NCBI GenBank assembly: GCA_022457065.1
Contig: JAJGBQ010000002.1
Location: 4,278,001-4,342,000 of the forward strand
Length of the DNA: 64,000 nt
Source: Curvularia sp. ZM96
Lineage: Eukaryota; Ascomycota; Dothideomycetes; Pleosporales; Pleosporaceae
Reading direction: 5' to 3'
The notes under the pieces are model-generated. The model had not been told where the DNA came from. It did no database searches and saw only the letters and a program-made list of their open reading frames with translations. Shown piece after piece: positions 31,188-42,834 of this stretch (within the stretch, counting starts at the first letter, position 1; each line of letters opens with the position of its first letter). The position numbers were made by a program, and so were the translations under genes.

Positions 31188-34100
31188 ATGGATCAACAAC
31201 AAGGCCAGCAGGGCCCCATGGGTCCCGCCGGCCGCCGCCTGCACATTGCGCACCGCCGCAGTCCGTCAGAGCTTACGCCGTTGATGAGTACGTTTCCCAA
31301 ACGCCCCCTCTCCCCTCTTGCAAGCCTAGCAGCTGCTGACACGCACACCATAGTGGAACAACTAGCCATTGCACAGCAGATTGAAGTCCTCCAGCAGCAA
31401 CAGCAGCAGATTGCCGCAACGCACCAACAATATGTGAATATGGGTATGATCCAGCCACAGCAGCAGCTTGGCAATTTCCAGATGCCCGGCCAGATACCCA
31501 ATGTCTCACCTCAGGTCAACAACTACCAATTCGCTCAACAAATGCCCCAGCAGCAACAGCATCTGGCGGTTCCCATGAATGCTCCTGCCCAGCCCACCGC
31601 TCACCGTCGCAACCAGTCTGCCCTGCCCAACGTTGGCATGGGCCCTCCCCCCGCTCCCTCCGCTGGAGCCTCTGGATTCGGCGAGTTCGGTGGACAACAA
31701 GGTGGTCAGGGTAGGGAAAACGTAAACCCCCGTGGCCGAGGCGGTGGTGGTGCTGGCTCCGGTCATACCCGTCGTCACTCACTAGCTCTCGCAGATGCAA
31801 AGAAGGCTGCCGAGCAAGCTGAATCCAAGCGGAAGACTTCAGGCTTCCAGTTTCCCATCCCGGGCTCAAACGAGGGCAGCTCCAACCGTGATGCAAGCCC
31901 TGGCGCTCCAAATGCCTCAAATGACACTTCTTCCGCCCGTGGTGGACGAGGTGCTCACGGCCGTAGCCAGAGTATGGCTGTCGGGCGTGGTGGTGGAGGC
32001 GCCGGCCGAGGCGGACCCTCCTTCTCGTTCCCAGCTACCAGCGAGAACCCCACAAACCAGACCACTCAGCAAGCCGACTTCCAGCGCCGTGGCAGCCAGG
32101 GTCATGGCCGCAGCCAGTCGCGCAATTTCGAGGGTAATTGGAGACAGCCTCAGAACAACAACAACCAGCAACAGTCCACCCAGGACAACCAGTCCCAGAA
32201 CATGGGCAACTTCAATATGAACCAAACTGCCAATGCCGCTCCTTTCCAGCCTGGTCACCGCAGTCGTGGATCGGTCAACCAGTCTATTGGCGCTCTTGGC
32301 AACTTCCAGTATGCGGGACAGCCCCAGATGCAGATGCAATCACCTCAAGCGCAGCTTCTGCTGCAACAGCAGATGTTTGGACAACCCTTGAACCCTATGC
32401 AGATCGCTCATTTGCAGGCCCTCCAGGCTGCTCAGATGCAGGGTGGTCTCGGCGGCAGCCAGCACGCTCCGCAGATGAACATGCAGCAACAGCAACAGCA
32501 GCAGCGCAAGACTCTATTCACTCCTTACCTCCCCCAGGCGACCCTGCCTGCCCTTCTCGGCGACGGCCAACTCGTTGCCGGTATCCTCCGCGTTAACAAG
32601 AAGAACCGCAGCGATGCTTATGTCACCACGACCGATTTGGATGCTGACATTTTCATCTGCGGTAGCAAAGACAGGAACCGAGCTCTCGAAGGAGATCTCG
32701 TTGCTGTTGAGCTTCTTGATGTTGACGAAGTGTGGGGCCAGAAGCGCGAAAAGGAAGAGAAGAAGAAGCGAAAGGACAATGCGGACCCTCGCGGTACTAG
32801 CATTGCCGTCAATGATGCCACTACGCAACCTGAAACCGGCTCTGAGGGTGGTATTCGTCGACGTGGCAGTCTTCGCCAGCGACCCGCACAGAAGAAGAAT
32901 GACGATGTTGAAGTCGAGGGACAGAGTCTGCTCCTCATGGAGGAGGAGGAGATCAACGACGAGCTCAAGCCCCTGTATGCAGGTCACATTGTCGCTGTCA
33001 TTGAGCGCGTTGCTGGACAAATGTTTTCTGGGTAAGCACTCACGATTCACGCATGGCTAAATTGTTACTAACATCCACACTAGCTCCCTCGGACTCCTCC
33101 GTCCTAGCAGCCAGGCTACAAAGGAGAAGCAAGAAGCTGAGCGACAGGCCCGCGAGGGTAACACGGGCCGATCCCAGCCGGAGCGCCAGGAGAAGCCCAA
33201 GATTGTGTGGTTCAAGCCTACAGACAAGCGCGTGCCCCTGATTGCTATCCCTACCGAGCAAGCGCCACGCGATTTTGTTGAGAAGCATCAAGAATACGCC
33301 GACCGCATTTTCGTAGCGTGCATCAAGCGATGGCCCATTACGTCACTGCATCCCTTCGGTACCCTTGTTGAGCAGCTTGGAGTCATGGGTGACCTTAAGG
33401 TGGAAACCGATGCTCTCCTGCGCGACAACAACTTTGGCCCAGACGACTTCTCTGATGCAGTTATCAAGAACGTCGGTTTTGAGGACTGGTCGGTTGCCAA
33501 CGACGGCGAAGAGGCCTTGAAAGATCGCCGCGACTTCAGGACCGAAGAAACCTTCACCATCGACCCTAATGGCAGCAAGGAGCTCGATGATGCTATTCAC
33601 TTCAAGTACCTTGATGACGGCCGTGTTGAGATTGGTGTTCACGTCACCGACATTGCTCACTTCATCAAGGCAAACTCACTTGTGGACCGTGAGGCCAAGA
33701 AGCGCGGAACTGCCGTCTACCTCATGAACCGCACAGTCAATATGCTGCCTCCCAAGCTCTCCAACGACATCTGCTGCCTCAACCCAGGTGAGGAGCGCTA
33801 CACTGTCAGTGTCGTCTTCAAAGCCGATCCAGCCTCCGGCAAGGTCTTTGAGGACGAGACCTGGATTGGCAAGTCTGTGATCAAGAGCTCTGGAAAGCTG
33901 TCGTATGAGGAGGTCGACTCCGTTATCAGCGGTAACGACGACTCAGTTTCGGCCGCCCGTGCTAAGGACATCAAGATGCTGCATCACATCTCGCAGAAGT
34001 TCCGCCAGTCTCGCTTCGGTGATCGGGTCTCCGACGTCAAGGCTCTGCGTCTGTTCTACCAATTGGATGATGAGAATGTTCCTGTAGAACAGAACATTTT

Positions 34101-35439
34101 CAACTCCTCTCCTGCGCACGAGTGCATTGAGGAACTCAGCCACCTCGTAAATGCCTTTGTTGCCAAGAAGCTTGCCGCAGGCTTGCCAGAGAAAGCCCTT
34201 CTCCGTCGCCAAGCACCGCCTAACCCCCGCCGCCTGATGACAATTGCGGAGCGCATGGGTGCCATTGGCTATGACATCAACACCGAGAGCAGCGGTTCTC
34301 TCCAGAACAGCTTGTTCGAGGTCGAGGATGATGACATCCGAAAGGGTATGGAGACGCTGGTCATCAAGTCGATGCCTCGTGCCAAGTACTTTGTCGCGGG
34401 CAAGCTGCCGGAGGAGCAGTATCCTCACTATGCCCTCAACCTCCCCAGGTACACTCACTTTACCAACCCATCTCGTCGCTATGCCGACATTGTCGTGCAC
34501 CGCCAATTGGAGGCTGTCTTGTCGAACGGAGCCATCGAGTTTACCGAAGACATTGAGGCGCTTGCCAAGACTGCTGAGATGTGCAACACCAAGAAGGATT
34601 CTGCTCACTCTGCTCAGGAGCAGAGCGTCCACATCGAAGCTTGCCGCAAGATGGACAAGGCCAGGCAGGAGAGTGGCGGCGACCTGATTGCGGAAGGTAT
34701 CGTCCTCTGCGTGTACGAATCTGCCTTTGATGTGCTCATCCCTGAGTGGGGTTTCGAGAAGCGCGTCCACTGTGACCAGCTTCCTCTCAAGAAAGCCGAG
34801 TTCGACAAGAACAAGCGCCTGCTTGAGCTCTACTGGGAGAAGGGCGTGCCATCGTCCAACTACATCCCAGAGGACGAAAGGCCCAAGCACGGCTCAATCC
34901 GTTCGGCCAATGCTGCTGCTGCTGCGCGTGAGGCGGAAGCGGCTAAGCAGCGCGCGAGGGAGCAAGAAGAGGCTCAGCGCAGGCAGATGGATACGGGAAC
35001 CATGTCGACGAATGAGGAGGCTGCGTTGTTTGACGATGATGACGATGACGATGACTCCAACGACCTCAACTCGAACATGGCTGGCGTGTCGCTGAACCCT
35101 GACCGCCCCACTCAGAGCATGCCCCCGTCGCCCACGAGGCGCGATCTTCCTGGCGCGCCTCACCGCGTCAACTCGGACTCGAAGATTGCACAGAGTGCTG
35201 GCGAGGCTGCAGAGACTAAGCTGACCAACAAGGAGAAGTACCTCAGCTGGTTCACTCTTCGCGAGGAGAACGGCGACTACATCCAAGATGTACGGGAGAT
35301 GACGAGGGTTCCTGTTATCCTTAAGACAGATCTGACCAAGAGTCCTCCGTAAGTTTGAGATCCTGCGCATGTTTTGACGTCTGCTAACCAATGACTCAGT
35401 TGCCTGACTATCCGTTCTCTCAACCCCTATGCCCTCTAA
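31188..35439 (+). CDS. SSD1: SSD1-like RNA-binding translational repressor
   Basis: Four exons, 31188-31287, 31354-33031, 33084-35348 and 35400-35439, give 1360 residues. The first intron (66 bp) is a multiple of three and open, so retention would add 22 residues. The last exon supplies the conserved end LTIRSLNPYAL. The N-terminal third is a Gln/Asn/Gly-rich disordered region with one perfect NDR-kinase site, HTRRHS (residues 171-176), the consensus for Cbk1/COT1 control of Ssd1. Cold-shock-like domains follow, then an RNB-type domain. Its active-site block reads DPNGSKELDDA (753-763). The second of four catalytic Asp of RNase II is Glu here, consistent with Ssd1 being a non-nuclease RNA binder. 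Ssd1 represses mRNAs for cell-wall proteins and affects virulence and stress tolerance in fungi. Confidence 0.93.
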
Positions 35440-37092
35440 GCGATTTGCATCGTTCTGCTTGGTGTACGCATCTGCCGGCTAGGATCCAAGAGTGTATCTG
35501 GCGATCCCAGTGGACCGGTCAGTTGTCTTCTTGGTGTAGAAAATTGAAAGATGGGTATTTACTAGGTTGTGGGGCTAAAAAGAAATGCACGGAAATCTGT
35601 GTATTGTTCATGTGCATGTAGCCAAGTATGCCGAGTCGCGATGTACATGGTTGCAGGTCTTATACGCAGTAGTAGTCGTAGTCCTTAGTACATTTAATGT
35701 GTTGTTGCCCTTGCAAAAGCATGTTTTTCTAGGCGAGAATTGATTTTGTTTATCCATGACAGGTGTCCGCATTGACGTCGACTCCACAAATTTCGTTGAT
35801 GCCTGAGCCTGCAAGGCGGCTGAGAGTCGGGTGGAGTGAAGGCCGAAGCCGCTGCTGACGGGGCCAGGTTTGACAATGGGCAGACATTGGCTGTGTGAGG
35901 TGGAAACATGCTCTCTGCATCGCGTAAGTGCCGGTCGTTGTTTATCCCGGTGTGGTCGATTGCGACAAGCTACCGGCATCCGGCATCATGTTGATACTCG
36001 CAGGGAATCTCCACCACCGGATCTGCGACTTCCCAGCCCCTGTGCAGCCTTGGTCGACTAGTCTTGGTGTACCTGCATTCGTTTCTTGTCCCGACCAAGA
36101 GCCTTGCGGCCTAAGGTGTCAGGTAGTGTACAACCGAGATGGCAGTGCTCCTACATAAGACTTGGCAGCGTACTCGATGTTTTGGATGGCCCAGCCACAC
36201 CTATAGTCCTTCCCTCTTAACCTCCCAACCCATCCAGAGTATCGCCGAAGCTGCCCCCTAAGCGCTGCCCATCGAGTGCCTGGCTGACTGCGTAGAACCC
36301 ATGTGTACTACGAAGCTGCAGCCTTGGTGTTGAAACAAACGCAGCTGTCAGTTGCACCGCCGGAAACAGTCCATTGTCGATGTGAAGAGCTGTTTGCTTC
36401 AAGCCTCATGTCATGAGCCACATCACGGTTCCGCCCGGGAACTTTGAATACCGCCAGTATTGTTCCATGCGTTATCGCTGGTATTCGAGTTTTCTCGAGG
36501 GCGGCTCTGCTGTCTCCGCGTCGGCGGTGGTACTCTTGGTGTTTCAGCACACCATATTCGCGTCACAGGGCCCTGGACCTGCTACACCACGCGCCTCCAC
36601 CACTAGCCCCAACGCAACGTGCGGGGCTTGCACGGCGGCTGCTGCCCTGCTAGTGGACAGTTCGCCGACGATCAATGGGTAGATTTGCCAAGCTGCAACG
36701 CTCGAACGGTCACGAAAGTGGTAAGGGAAACCAGGGCGCCGGCGGGAAACCAGGTGCCCGCTACCAACGCGACATCCGTCCTCCGGATCCAGTGTGGCGT
36801 CTCAGATGCAATCCGGGAGCTGCAGCAGTCTCTATAAGGTCCATTGGCTGCCCACCTTGTTTCTGTACTCGTTTTCAGTTGGTTCATCATCGGCGAGCAT
36901 CTTCTCTTCTCCCCTCCCTACCTAATAATCAACCACATTCCTTAGGGTCTTTTTACCTTCTTCAGTCCCTGGTTGGACTTTTCTAGACAATTTCTAATAA
37001 TCGAATTCAAAGCGAGTCTTTGCTGGCGGTCCCTCATTCCAACAATCCGGTCTATTTCACCCAACGAAACCAACAAACTTTAATTCATCAAC
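35440..37092. other. 1.65 kb intergenic region
   Basis: No gene is recognised. The distal part (36860-37092) is pyrimidine-rich and AT-rich and leads into the Rds1-like gene, so it is likely promoter and 5' leader. ORFs at 35608-36890 are short, overlap on both strands and show no domains. Confidence 0.5.
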
Positions 37093-38183
37093 ATGCCTAG
37101 CATAGCAACCGTACTCAAGGGCCTCGTGGCTCTGGCCCCTCTAGTCTCTGCCGTTCCCGCCGACTACGTGCGTCGAGAGGCGAAGCCCATGGCGTCCGCC
37201 CCACCTACTGTCACTGAGGTAGCTGAGCCCGCTTCTTCATCACCGGCAGCAGCGGCGGCGGCATCACCGGCGGCAGCAGCAGGAAAATTGACTGATGTTG
37301 ACATCCTCAACTTGTAAGTAGTGCCAGACTAGATTCGAGCATGACCAGCAGAACCTAACAGCAACAGTGCCCTGACTGCCGAGCACCTCGAATCAACCTT
37401 CTACAAGCAAGGTTTTGCCAAGTTTCCCATGAGCGACTTCATGGCTCTTGGTCTCAGCGAGGGCCAAGTCAAGAGTCTTATGGGAGTTGGCCAGACCGAG
37501 GCCACTCACGTTACGACCCTACAGTCCGCCATCACTGGAGCCGGTGCTAAGCCCGTTGAGCCCTGCGAGTACAACTTCGACGCCGCTCTCCAGAGCGCCG
37601 ACTCCATGGTCAAGACTGCGCGTGTCCTCGAGGCCGTCGGTGTCTCTGCCTACCTTGGTGCCGCTCCTCTCGTCAACTCCTCTGATGTTCTCGCCGCCGC
37701 CGGCTCCATCGTCACTGTCGAGGCGCGTCACCAGGCTTTCATTCGCGTTGCCGCCGGCGCTGAGCCCGTCCCCGCTGCCTTCGATACCGCTCTCGGTCCT
37801 CGCGCTGTCTTCACCCTCGCCGCCCAGTTCATCAAGTCCTGCCCCCAAGGCTCCAACCTCAACATCCAGCCTTTCCCCTCCATCGCCCTGCAGAACCCTG
37901 CCCAGGCCACCATCGGCCAGAACCTCAAGCTTTCTGACCCTGCTTCGCCTGCTGGCGCCTCGTTCTGCGCTTTCGTCGCTCCGTAAGTTGTACCCTCTCG
38001 ACTTTGATACAAGATCAACGCTAATAGTTTGATAGTGCTGGCACCCAATTCACAGACATCACCAACGGCAACTGCAAGGTGCCCGACGGTATCTCGGGTG
38101 AAGTCTACATGATGATTACCAAGAGCAAGTCTGTTGCTGACGCAGAGGTGCTTGCTGGCCCTGCTGTTCTCCAGCCCTCGTAA
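37093..38183 (+). CDS. Secreted ferritin-like domain protein (Rds1-like stress protein)
   Basis: Three exons, 37093-37313, 37368-37982 and 38036-38183, give 327 residues; the introns are 54 and 53 bp. A signal peptide (MPSIATVLKGLVALAPLVSA) is followed by an Ala/Pro/Ser-rich linker (about residues 35-65). The ferritin-like domain follows, with LTDVDILNF, ALTAEHLESTFYKQG, then a helix with VEARHQAFIRVAAG. Glu in AEHLE and Glu/His in EARH fit the di-iron helix pattern of the family. Homologues such as fission yeast Rds1 are induced by stress or nutrient change. Codon use is strongly C-ending and the leader is pyrimidine-rich, both signs of high expression. The function is likely cell-surface or extracellular stress-related; the enzymatic activity is unknown. 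Confidence 0.88.
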
Positions 38184-39204
38184 ATGTCTCTTGACTGAGG
38201 CAGAACCCGAGCGCACGGTGCCTTCCAATCTTAGGATTTTTTTTTCTTTATCAAGGCAACGTGTGCGCAAACAAAAGAGCTGGAAGCTGGCAAGAACAAA
38301 CAGAAGCGAGGACTACTGACGCGACTGTTTCAACAGCGAAAAGAAGAAGGCATGTGTATATGGAAACGATTTATCTTTCTCCACAGTCATTGGCAAATGC
38401 AAGTGTTGATGTACCATCTCAACAGAACCGTTTTTTATATTACTATCTATTTTGTTTTTTCCTATTCCCTTTCTGTTTTTCCTTTTTGTTTTGACGAGTT
38501 GTTCTTGGTTGATGGGTGGAGGAAGAAAACATTCAGATACCCCCCTCTCTCCCTTAGCATGTATGTACGTAGTTGGTTTTAGTCGTCAGTAAGTGTTGTG
38601 TTGTGTATGTAGTCAAACCGGCAAAGCGAGATTCCGTGAATCCTCCCTATTTTTCATGCCTGGTTTTTTTTCTGTGGGACAAGGGGTGTGTGTGTGTGTA
38701 GTTTGCGAATAATGGTAGTAGTTACAAAAAAAAGCAAGGGTGGTTGGTTGGGTATATAACAAGAGTAATATAAGTATGAAATTACGAAATTGAAAATGCG
38801 AGAAACTTTTGCTTGACGGGTGACAAGTTCTGAGACGTGAGACGCTCTGGTCGAGTGGGCTTGTGGGCGATACGAATAGGGAGATGCTACGAACATGACT
38901 GGTGTGTGCAGGTGTGTGCCAAAGTGTGACAGACAGACAAGGGTGCGATAATGGAATGGAATGGTGGGTGTGGGTCTTGTAACGGGTGGGGTTTCAAGCT
39001 TTCGCAGTTTTTCGATACATCGAGTTAGGGCATTGGCGCTGCGCGTCGAGGGGCGGCTGTACTCGTCTCCGGCGCACACACTCGACTACCTTTCGGTCTC
39101 CGCTGACTCTCCAGTACGGCAATTTGTCATCAATGCCTTGTGCACTTGATACTGCTGGCAGTTTGTCAATGGCCTTTCTTTCTTCCTTACTCACAGCGGG
39201 GTTG

Positions 39205-39266
<62 letters not shown>

Positions 39267-39730
39267 ATGTCTATCATCTGAACAAGACAAAGCCCATTTG
39301 CAGCAAGTCGGACCGGAATGCCGGAAAGCTGGGGAACACCCAAATTCTCCGCAGTTCTCCGCCACCTTGGAAGTTGTAGCGAACTTTACCCGAAGGGCAT
39401 CGCCTCTAGGGATGCAGTGTGGGCTCGAGTGCCGTCTGATTGGTTGAGATTCGGCCATCTCGCATTTTGGAGATCTTTACGACATGTCGTTGAGTCGATA
39501 GCACAATAGAATGCCTAAGCAACCATCCACAACAGATAAAAAGGGCGGTGCGAAGCTTCTGTTTTCTTTTTCTGGCTCATCCGACGTCATCGGGTAGCGG
39601 TTGATTTGGGGTTTTAAGAAGCTGCGACTCGCACACCGTATATTGTTCATTCTACCTGTCTTGTCGGAAACCACCACCAAGTGGCGACCTTTCTGGAATA
39701 TCAACAAGCAGCTGGAGTTACAACGTTGAA
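38184..39730. other. 1.5 kb intergenic region with microsatellite
   Basis: It probably holds the 3' untranslated region of the ferritin-like gene and the promoter of the MFS gene. The T-rich stretch at 38430-38490 may be part of the terminator region. No gene is recognised. Confidence 0.5.
39209..39263. repeat. (GT)n microsatellite, about 27 units
   Basis: An uninterrupted run of GT dinucleotides, followed by GCGCATGT. It lies about 470 bp upstream of the MFS start. Its length makes it a likely polymorphic marker. Confidence 0.95.
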
Positions 39731-41530
39731 ATGTCTACCGCTTTCCACCAAAACGGCAGCGCCTCGACCTGCCTCGAGCAACCCATCGAACTCACCGACG
39801 TCTCCGACTTTCTCGCCAAGCCTCAAACCGCCAAAGTAACCGGTCAACAACATACCACTGAACTGAGGCTTTCAGACACAAAAGGCATTCAGAGCAATGA
39901 TGATCCGGTAGAGAACCTCCCCTCCCCGACCACACAGGCTGCCGAGAAGCTCGAACGATGGAACCATCCCCGCTCCAATCTTTTCCGCACCATGGCGGCC
40001 TTTTGGAGCTTTGTAGTCATGGGAAGTAATGACGCGGCGTATGGAGCGCTGATCCCTTATGTATGTTTTTGTTCCCCAGTTCCCCGGATTTCTTCTTTTC
40101 TTTTCTATCTTCTGAACGCTGGCACGTGCGAAGTTTGTGAAACAGCCCGCAAAAACCAATCTAAACCCCCACGAAAAAGTATGACATGCTAATCCAACCG
40201 ATTTTTTTTACAGTTGCAAGAATACTACCACCTCACCTTTGTAGTCATCTCGCTCGTCTTCTTGTCTCCGCTTGTAGGCTATACGGCGTCTGCGTTGCTG
40301 AACAATGTTATTCATCTCAAGTTTGGGCAGCGAGGCGTTGCGGTGATTGCGCCGAGCTGCCACTTGATCGCGTATATTGTCATTGCGGTGCATCCGCCGT
40401 ATCCTGTCCTGGTGGTTATTTTTATGCTGGCGGGATTTGGGAATGGGCTTGCGGATGCAGCGTGGAGTAAGTGAAAAGTCCTCTATTTTTTATTTATTTT
40501 TTATTTTCAAAGAAAAGAAAGGAATGGGCAACAATAAGAAAGATGTAGACTGATAACGAGTCTAGATGCCTGGATCGGTAACATGGCGAATCCAAACGAG
40601 GTGCTGGGCTTTTTGCATGCATTCTACGGTCTTGGTGCGGTGCTCTCGCCTTTAATTGCCACGACCATGATTACAAAGGGAGACGGGCTGTCGTGGTATA
40701 GCTTCTACTACGTTATGGTATGTCACTGTCCTCTGCCACCTGATCTATTCATCTCACTAAAATAACAACAGATTGGCATGGCCGTCCTCGAACTCGGCAC
40801 TTCAGCCCCCGCCTTCTGGCGCGAGACGGGCGCAAGATACCGTGCTGCTAATCCGCGCACCACCGATACAAAAGACAACCGCATGAAGGAGGCGCTGATC
40901 CGCCTTCCCCAGGCGAGAGTGACCTGGCTATGTGCACTTTTCCTACTCGGGTATGTGGGCATCGAAGTCGCGCTTGGTGGCTGGATCGTCAAGTTTATGC
41001 TCGAAGTGCGTGATGGAGAGGAATTTGCCAGCGGTATGACGGCCATGGGGTTCTGGATGGGGATCACGGTGGGACGAGTTGTGCTTGGATTTGTGACGCC
41101 GAGATTGGGAGAGAAGTTGGCGATTAGCGTAAGTCATTTTCCCATTTGTCACTGTGCGAGTAAAAACACGTAACTGACATGCATATAGATCTACCTGCCC
41201 ATCACTATGGCCCTCGAACTCATCTTCTGGCTCGTCCCGCAATTCTACGTTTCAGCCGTCGCAGTCGGTCTCCAGGGTTTCTTCCTTGGGCCCCTTTTCC
41301 CGGCTGCGATTGTAGTGGCGACGAAGCTGCTTCCACGACACTTGCACGTCAGCGCTATCGGTTTCGCGGCGGCTTTTGGTGGGAGTGGAGCTGCTATCTT
41401 CCCTTTTGCGGTCGGAGCTATTGCTCAGGCAAAGGGTGTGCAGGTGTTGCAGCCGATTATTTTGGCGCTGTTGGGCGTGATTCTAGGCTTGTGGTTTTGT
41501 CTGCCCAGGATCCATAAGAAGCAGGAGTGA
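39731..41530 (+). CDS. Major facilitator superfamily transporter
   Basis: Five exons, 39731-40060, 40214-40466, 40566-40717, 40772-41128 and 41189-41530, give 477 residues; the introns are 153, 99, 54, 54 and 60 bp wherever present, all GT-AG. A polar N-terminal tail of about 90 residues precedes about 12 hydrophobic segments (for example FLSPLVGYTASALLNNVIHL, VLVVIFMLAGFGNGLADAAW, WLCALFLLGYVGIEVALGGW). The pattern NxxxGFLHAFYGLGAVLSPL in the middle is typical of the fucose-permease-like/Bsc6-like fungal MFS group. It probably sits in the plasma or vacuolar membrane; the substrate is unknown. The next gene on the other side of the repeat island is a flavoprotein, a pairing also seen around secondary-metabolite resistance genes, but no biosynthetic enzyme is nearby. 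Confidence 0.88.
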
Positions 41531-41898
41531 GGGGACTGTATGGGTATGGTTATTTGGGTGGGAGATTTTGGGAGAGAGGAAACTAGAGGTGGAAACAAGG
41601 TTGTTCGGTGTAGTATGTAGCTAAGAAGCTAAAACATCATCCAGGTGTGTCTATTGGTTCACTGTTTTGTTACCGTTGCTAAGTGCGAACGTTTCTTATT
41701 GTCTAGCTACTCTCTAATTATGCCCAGAACTGATCCCAAGGAGGCAAAACCAGTCATCATAGACATATCCCACGTGTACCTCCAGACTAACTATGAATAC
41801 GACGCCACCTTTACCTTCTTCCCATCCTTGCGCTCTCATTGGCCGTTCTTGGCTCACCGGGTTTCTCGCTGCAGAGGGATGTACGCTAATACGTTGTG
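41531..41898. other. Left edge of the repeat island
   Basis: This is the 3' flank of the MFS gene followed by the duplicated segment at 41737-41826. A plus ORF at 41645-42037 runs over the secreted protein gene on the other strand and is treated as a shadow. Confidence 0.45.
41737..41826 (-). repeat. Duplicated 3' end of the flavoprotein gene (relic copy)
   Basis: This stretch matches 44276-44360 in the same orientation. The shared core AGACTAACTATGAATA-x-GACG continues as CCACCTTT-x-CCTTCT. On the minus strand it reads as the last codons and stop of the flavoprotein (K-V-x-K-V-A-S-Y-S-stop) plus the bases after the stop. Most differences beyond the stop are transitions, and the copy near 44.3 kb is the T/A-richer one. 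Homology ends at about 41826. Confidence 0.7.
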
Positions 41899-42233
41899 CT
41901 ACTGCGAGCACCAAAGATGGCCCGGCACGCAATTGGCCTTAGGGTCTGAAGGCTGTGAGCAGCAACCTTGCTGGCCAAATTTATCGAACGCTCTCCCGAA
42001 AATATCCCGTGCCGTAGTCCAGGGATCAATCACGTAGTGGACGTCGTCGGAACACTTCAGAATGTCAGTGATGAGTTCTCAAGTCTTGGTAGGTGCTTTA
42101 CGCAGTAGGTATGGTAGCCTTCGGATTCGCATTCGCCATCTCCTGCACTGCTGCCCTGATCGCAAAAGAGTTGCCACGCGTGGCCGGTAGATATCACACA
42201 GCCGACAGTAACCAGCGTGAGCAGGAACTTCAT
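41899..42233 (-). CDS. Small secreted cysteine-rich protein (candidate effector), two exons, 8 Cys
   Basis: Exon 1 is 42233-42102 and exon 2 is 42054-41899, separated by a 47 bp intron (GTAAAG...CTGAC...AAG). The product has 95 residues. Exon 1 encodes a signal peptide (MKFLLTLVTVGCVISTGHA) and three cysteines, ending GYHTYC. Read without splicing, the frame continues into a different, cysteine-free tail. Exon 2 encodes CSDDVHYVIDPW at its start, QQGCCSQPSDPKANC in the middle and GHLWCSQ at the end. The mature protein of about 76 residues therefore has eight cysteines. The spliced frame adding five regularly spaced cysteines and a proper stop strongly supports the intron. There is no known domain. 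It sits inside a transposon-rich island, a typical setting for effector genes. Function as an effector is inference. Confidence 0.75.
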
Positions 42234-42659
42234 CGTTAGGGAAAGGTTGGTGGGGTAGATTTGGGTAAGAAAAGATATCAACTGCTTAAATGGATAGTAA
42301 TATAAAAACAGAAGGTAGTTGAGATTAAGAGAGGGAACTGTTGGTTTATATAGCAATACGATTCGTAGGCATCCAATAAGAAGCCGTTTAGAAGTTGGAC
42401 AATGTAGGGATTCTATACATGGATTCATGGAAATGTAAGGTTTCGATTGCCTGTTCTTTTGTAGCGTAGCCTAGCTTACGGCTCGTACATATTAGTTGAT
42501 ATGACAAGAAAATAAGGCCGGTGTGGGTAATGCGAACTCTATTCTCGTGGTAGGACAAACCTTTATATGTGGGCCACCAGCGAGGGTGTGAATTAGCTAG
42601 AGAGTCGTTCGATGTTCATGTCAGAAGATCATGATCATCGTGGTACGTGGGCCACGTGA
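42234..42659. other. Upstream region of the two-exon secreted protein gene
   Basis: AT-rich sequence with a TATATAG-like motif near 42345 that could serve as its core promoter. No coding frame is supported. Ordinary and repeat-derived sequence cannot be separated here. Confidence 0.4.
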
Positions 42660-42834
42660 TTGAGATCTCACCAAGGCTAGCCATCCGCGATGGTAGGACC
42701 AAAGGCAATGGGCATAAAGGATGGATGTATCTTATTATTATAATTGTTGTGATTAACTCCCATAAGCTCTTCTCTTACCTAGATTGATACTTGTTTATTC
42801 TATCGTTTATAGAATTGGATTTATTCTTATAACA
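42660..42834 (-). mobile_element. Probable LTR fragment of a Ty1/copia-like retrotransposon
   Basis: Read on the minus strand, the segment begins TGTTATAAG at 42834, the usual opening of many fungal copia LTRs (TGTTATAAG...CTTATAACA). AT-rich LTR-like sequence with ATAAACAAG and GGGAGTTAATCACAAC words follows. The opposite LTR terminus was not found, so it is truncated or its boundary has decayed. Sequence just beyond 42834 (to about 43061) has a short basic minus ORF that may be residual coding sequence. No target-site duplication could be assigned. Confidence 0.4.

Noticed and set aside
41645..42037. 130-residue plus ORF over the secreted-protein gene
   Set aside because: The opposite strand gives a spliced 8-Cys secreted protein with a signal peptide. 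The plus frame is a shadow crossing the duplicated flavoprotein relic.
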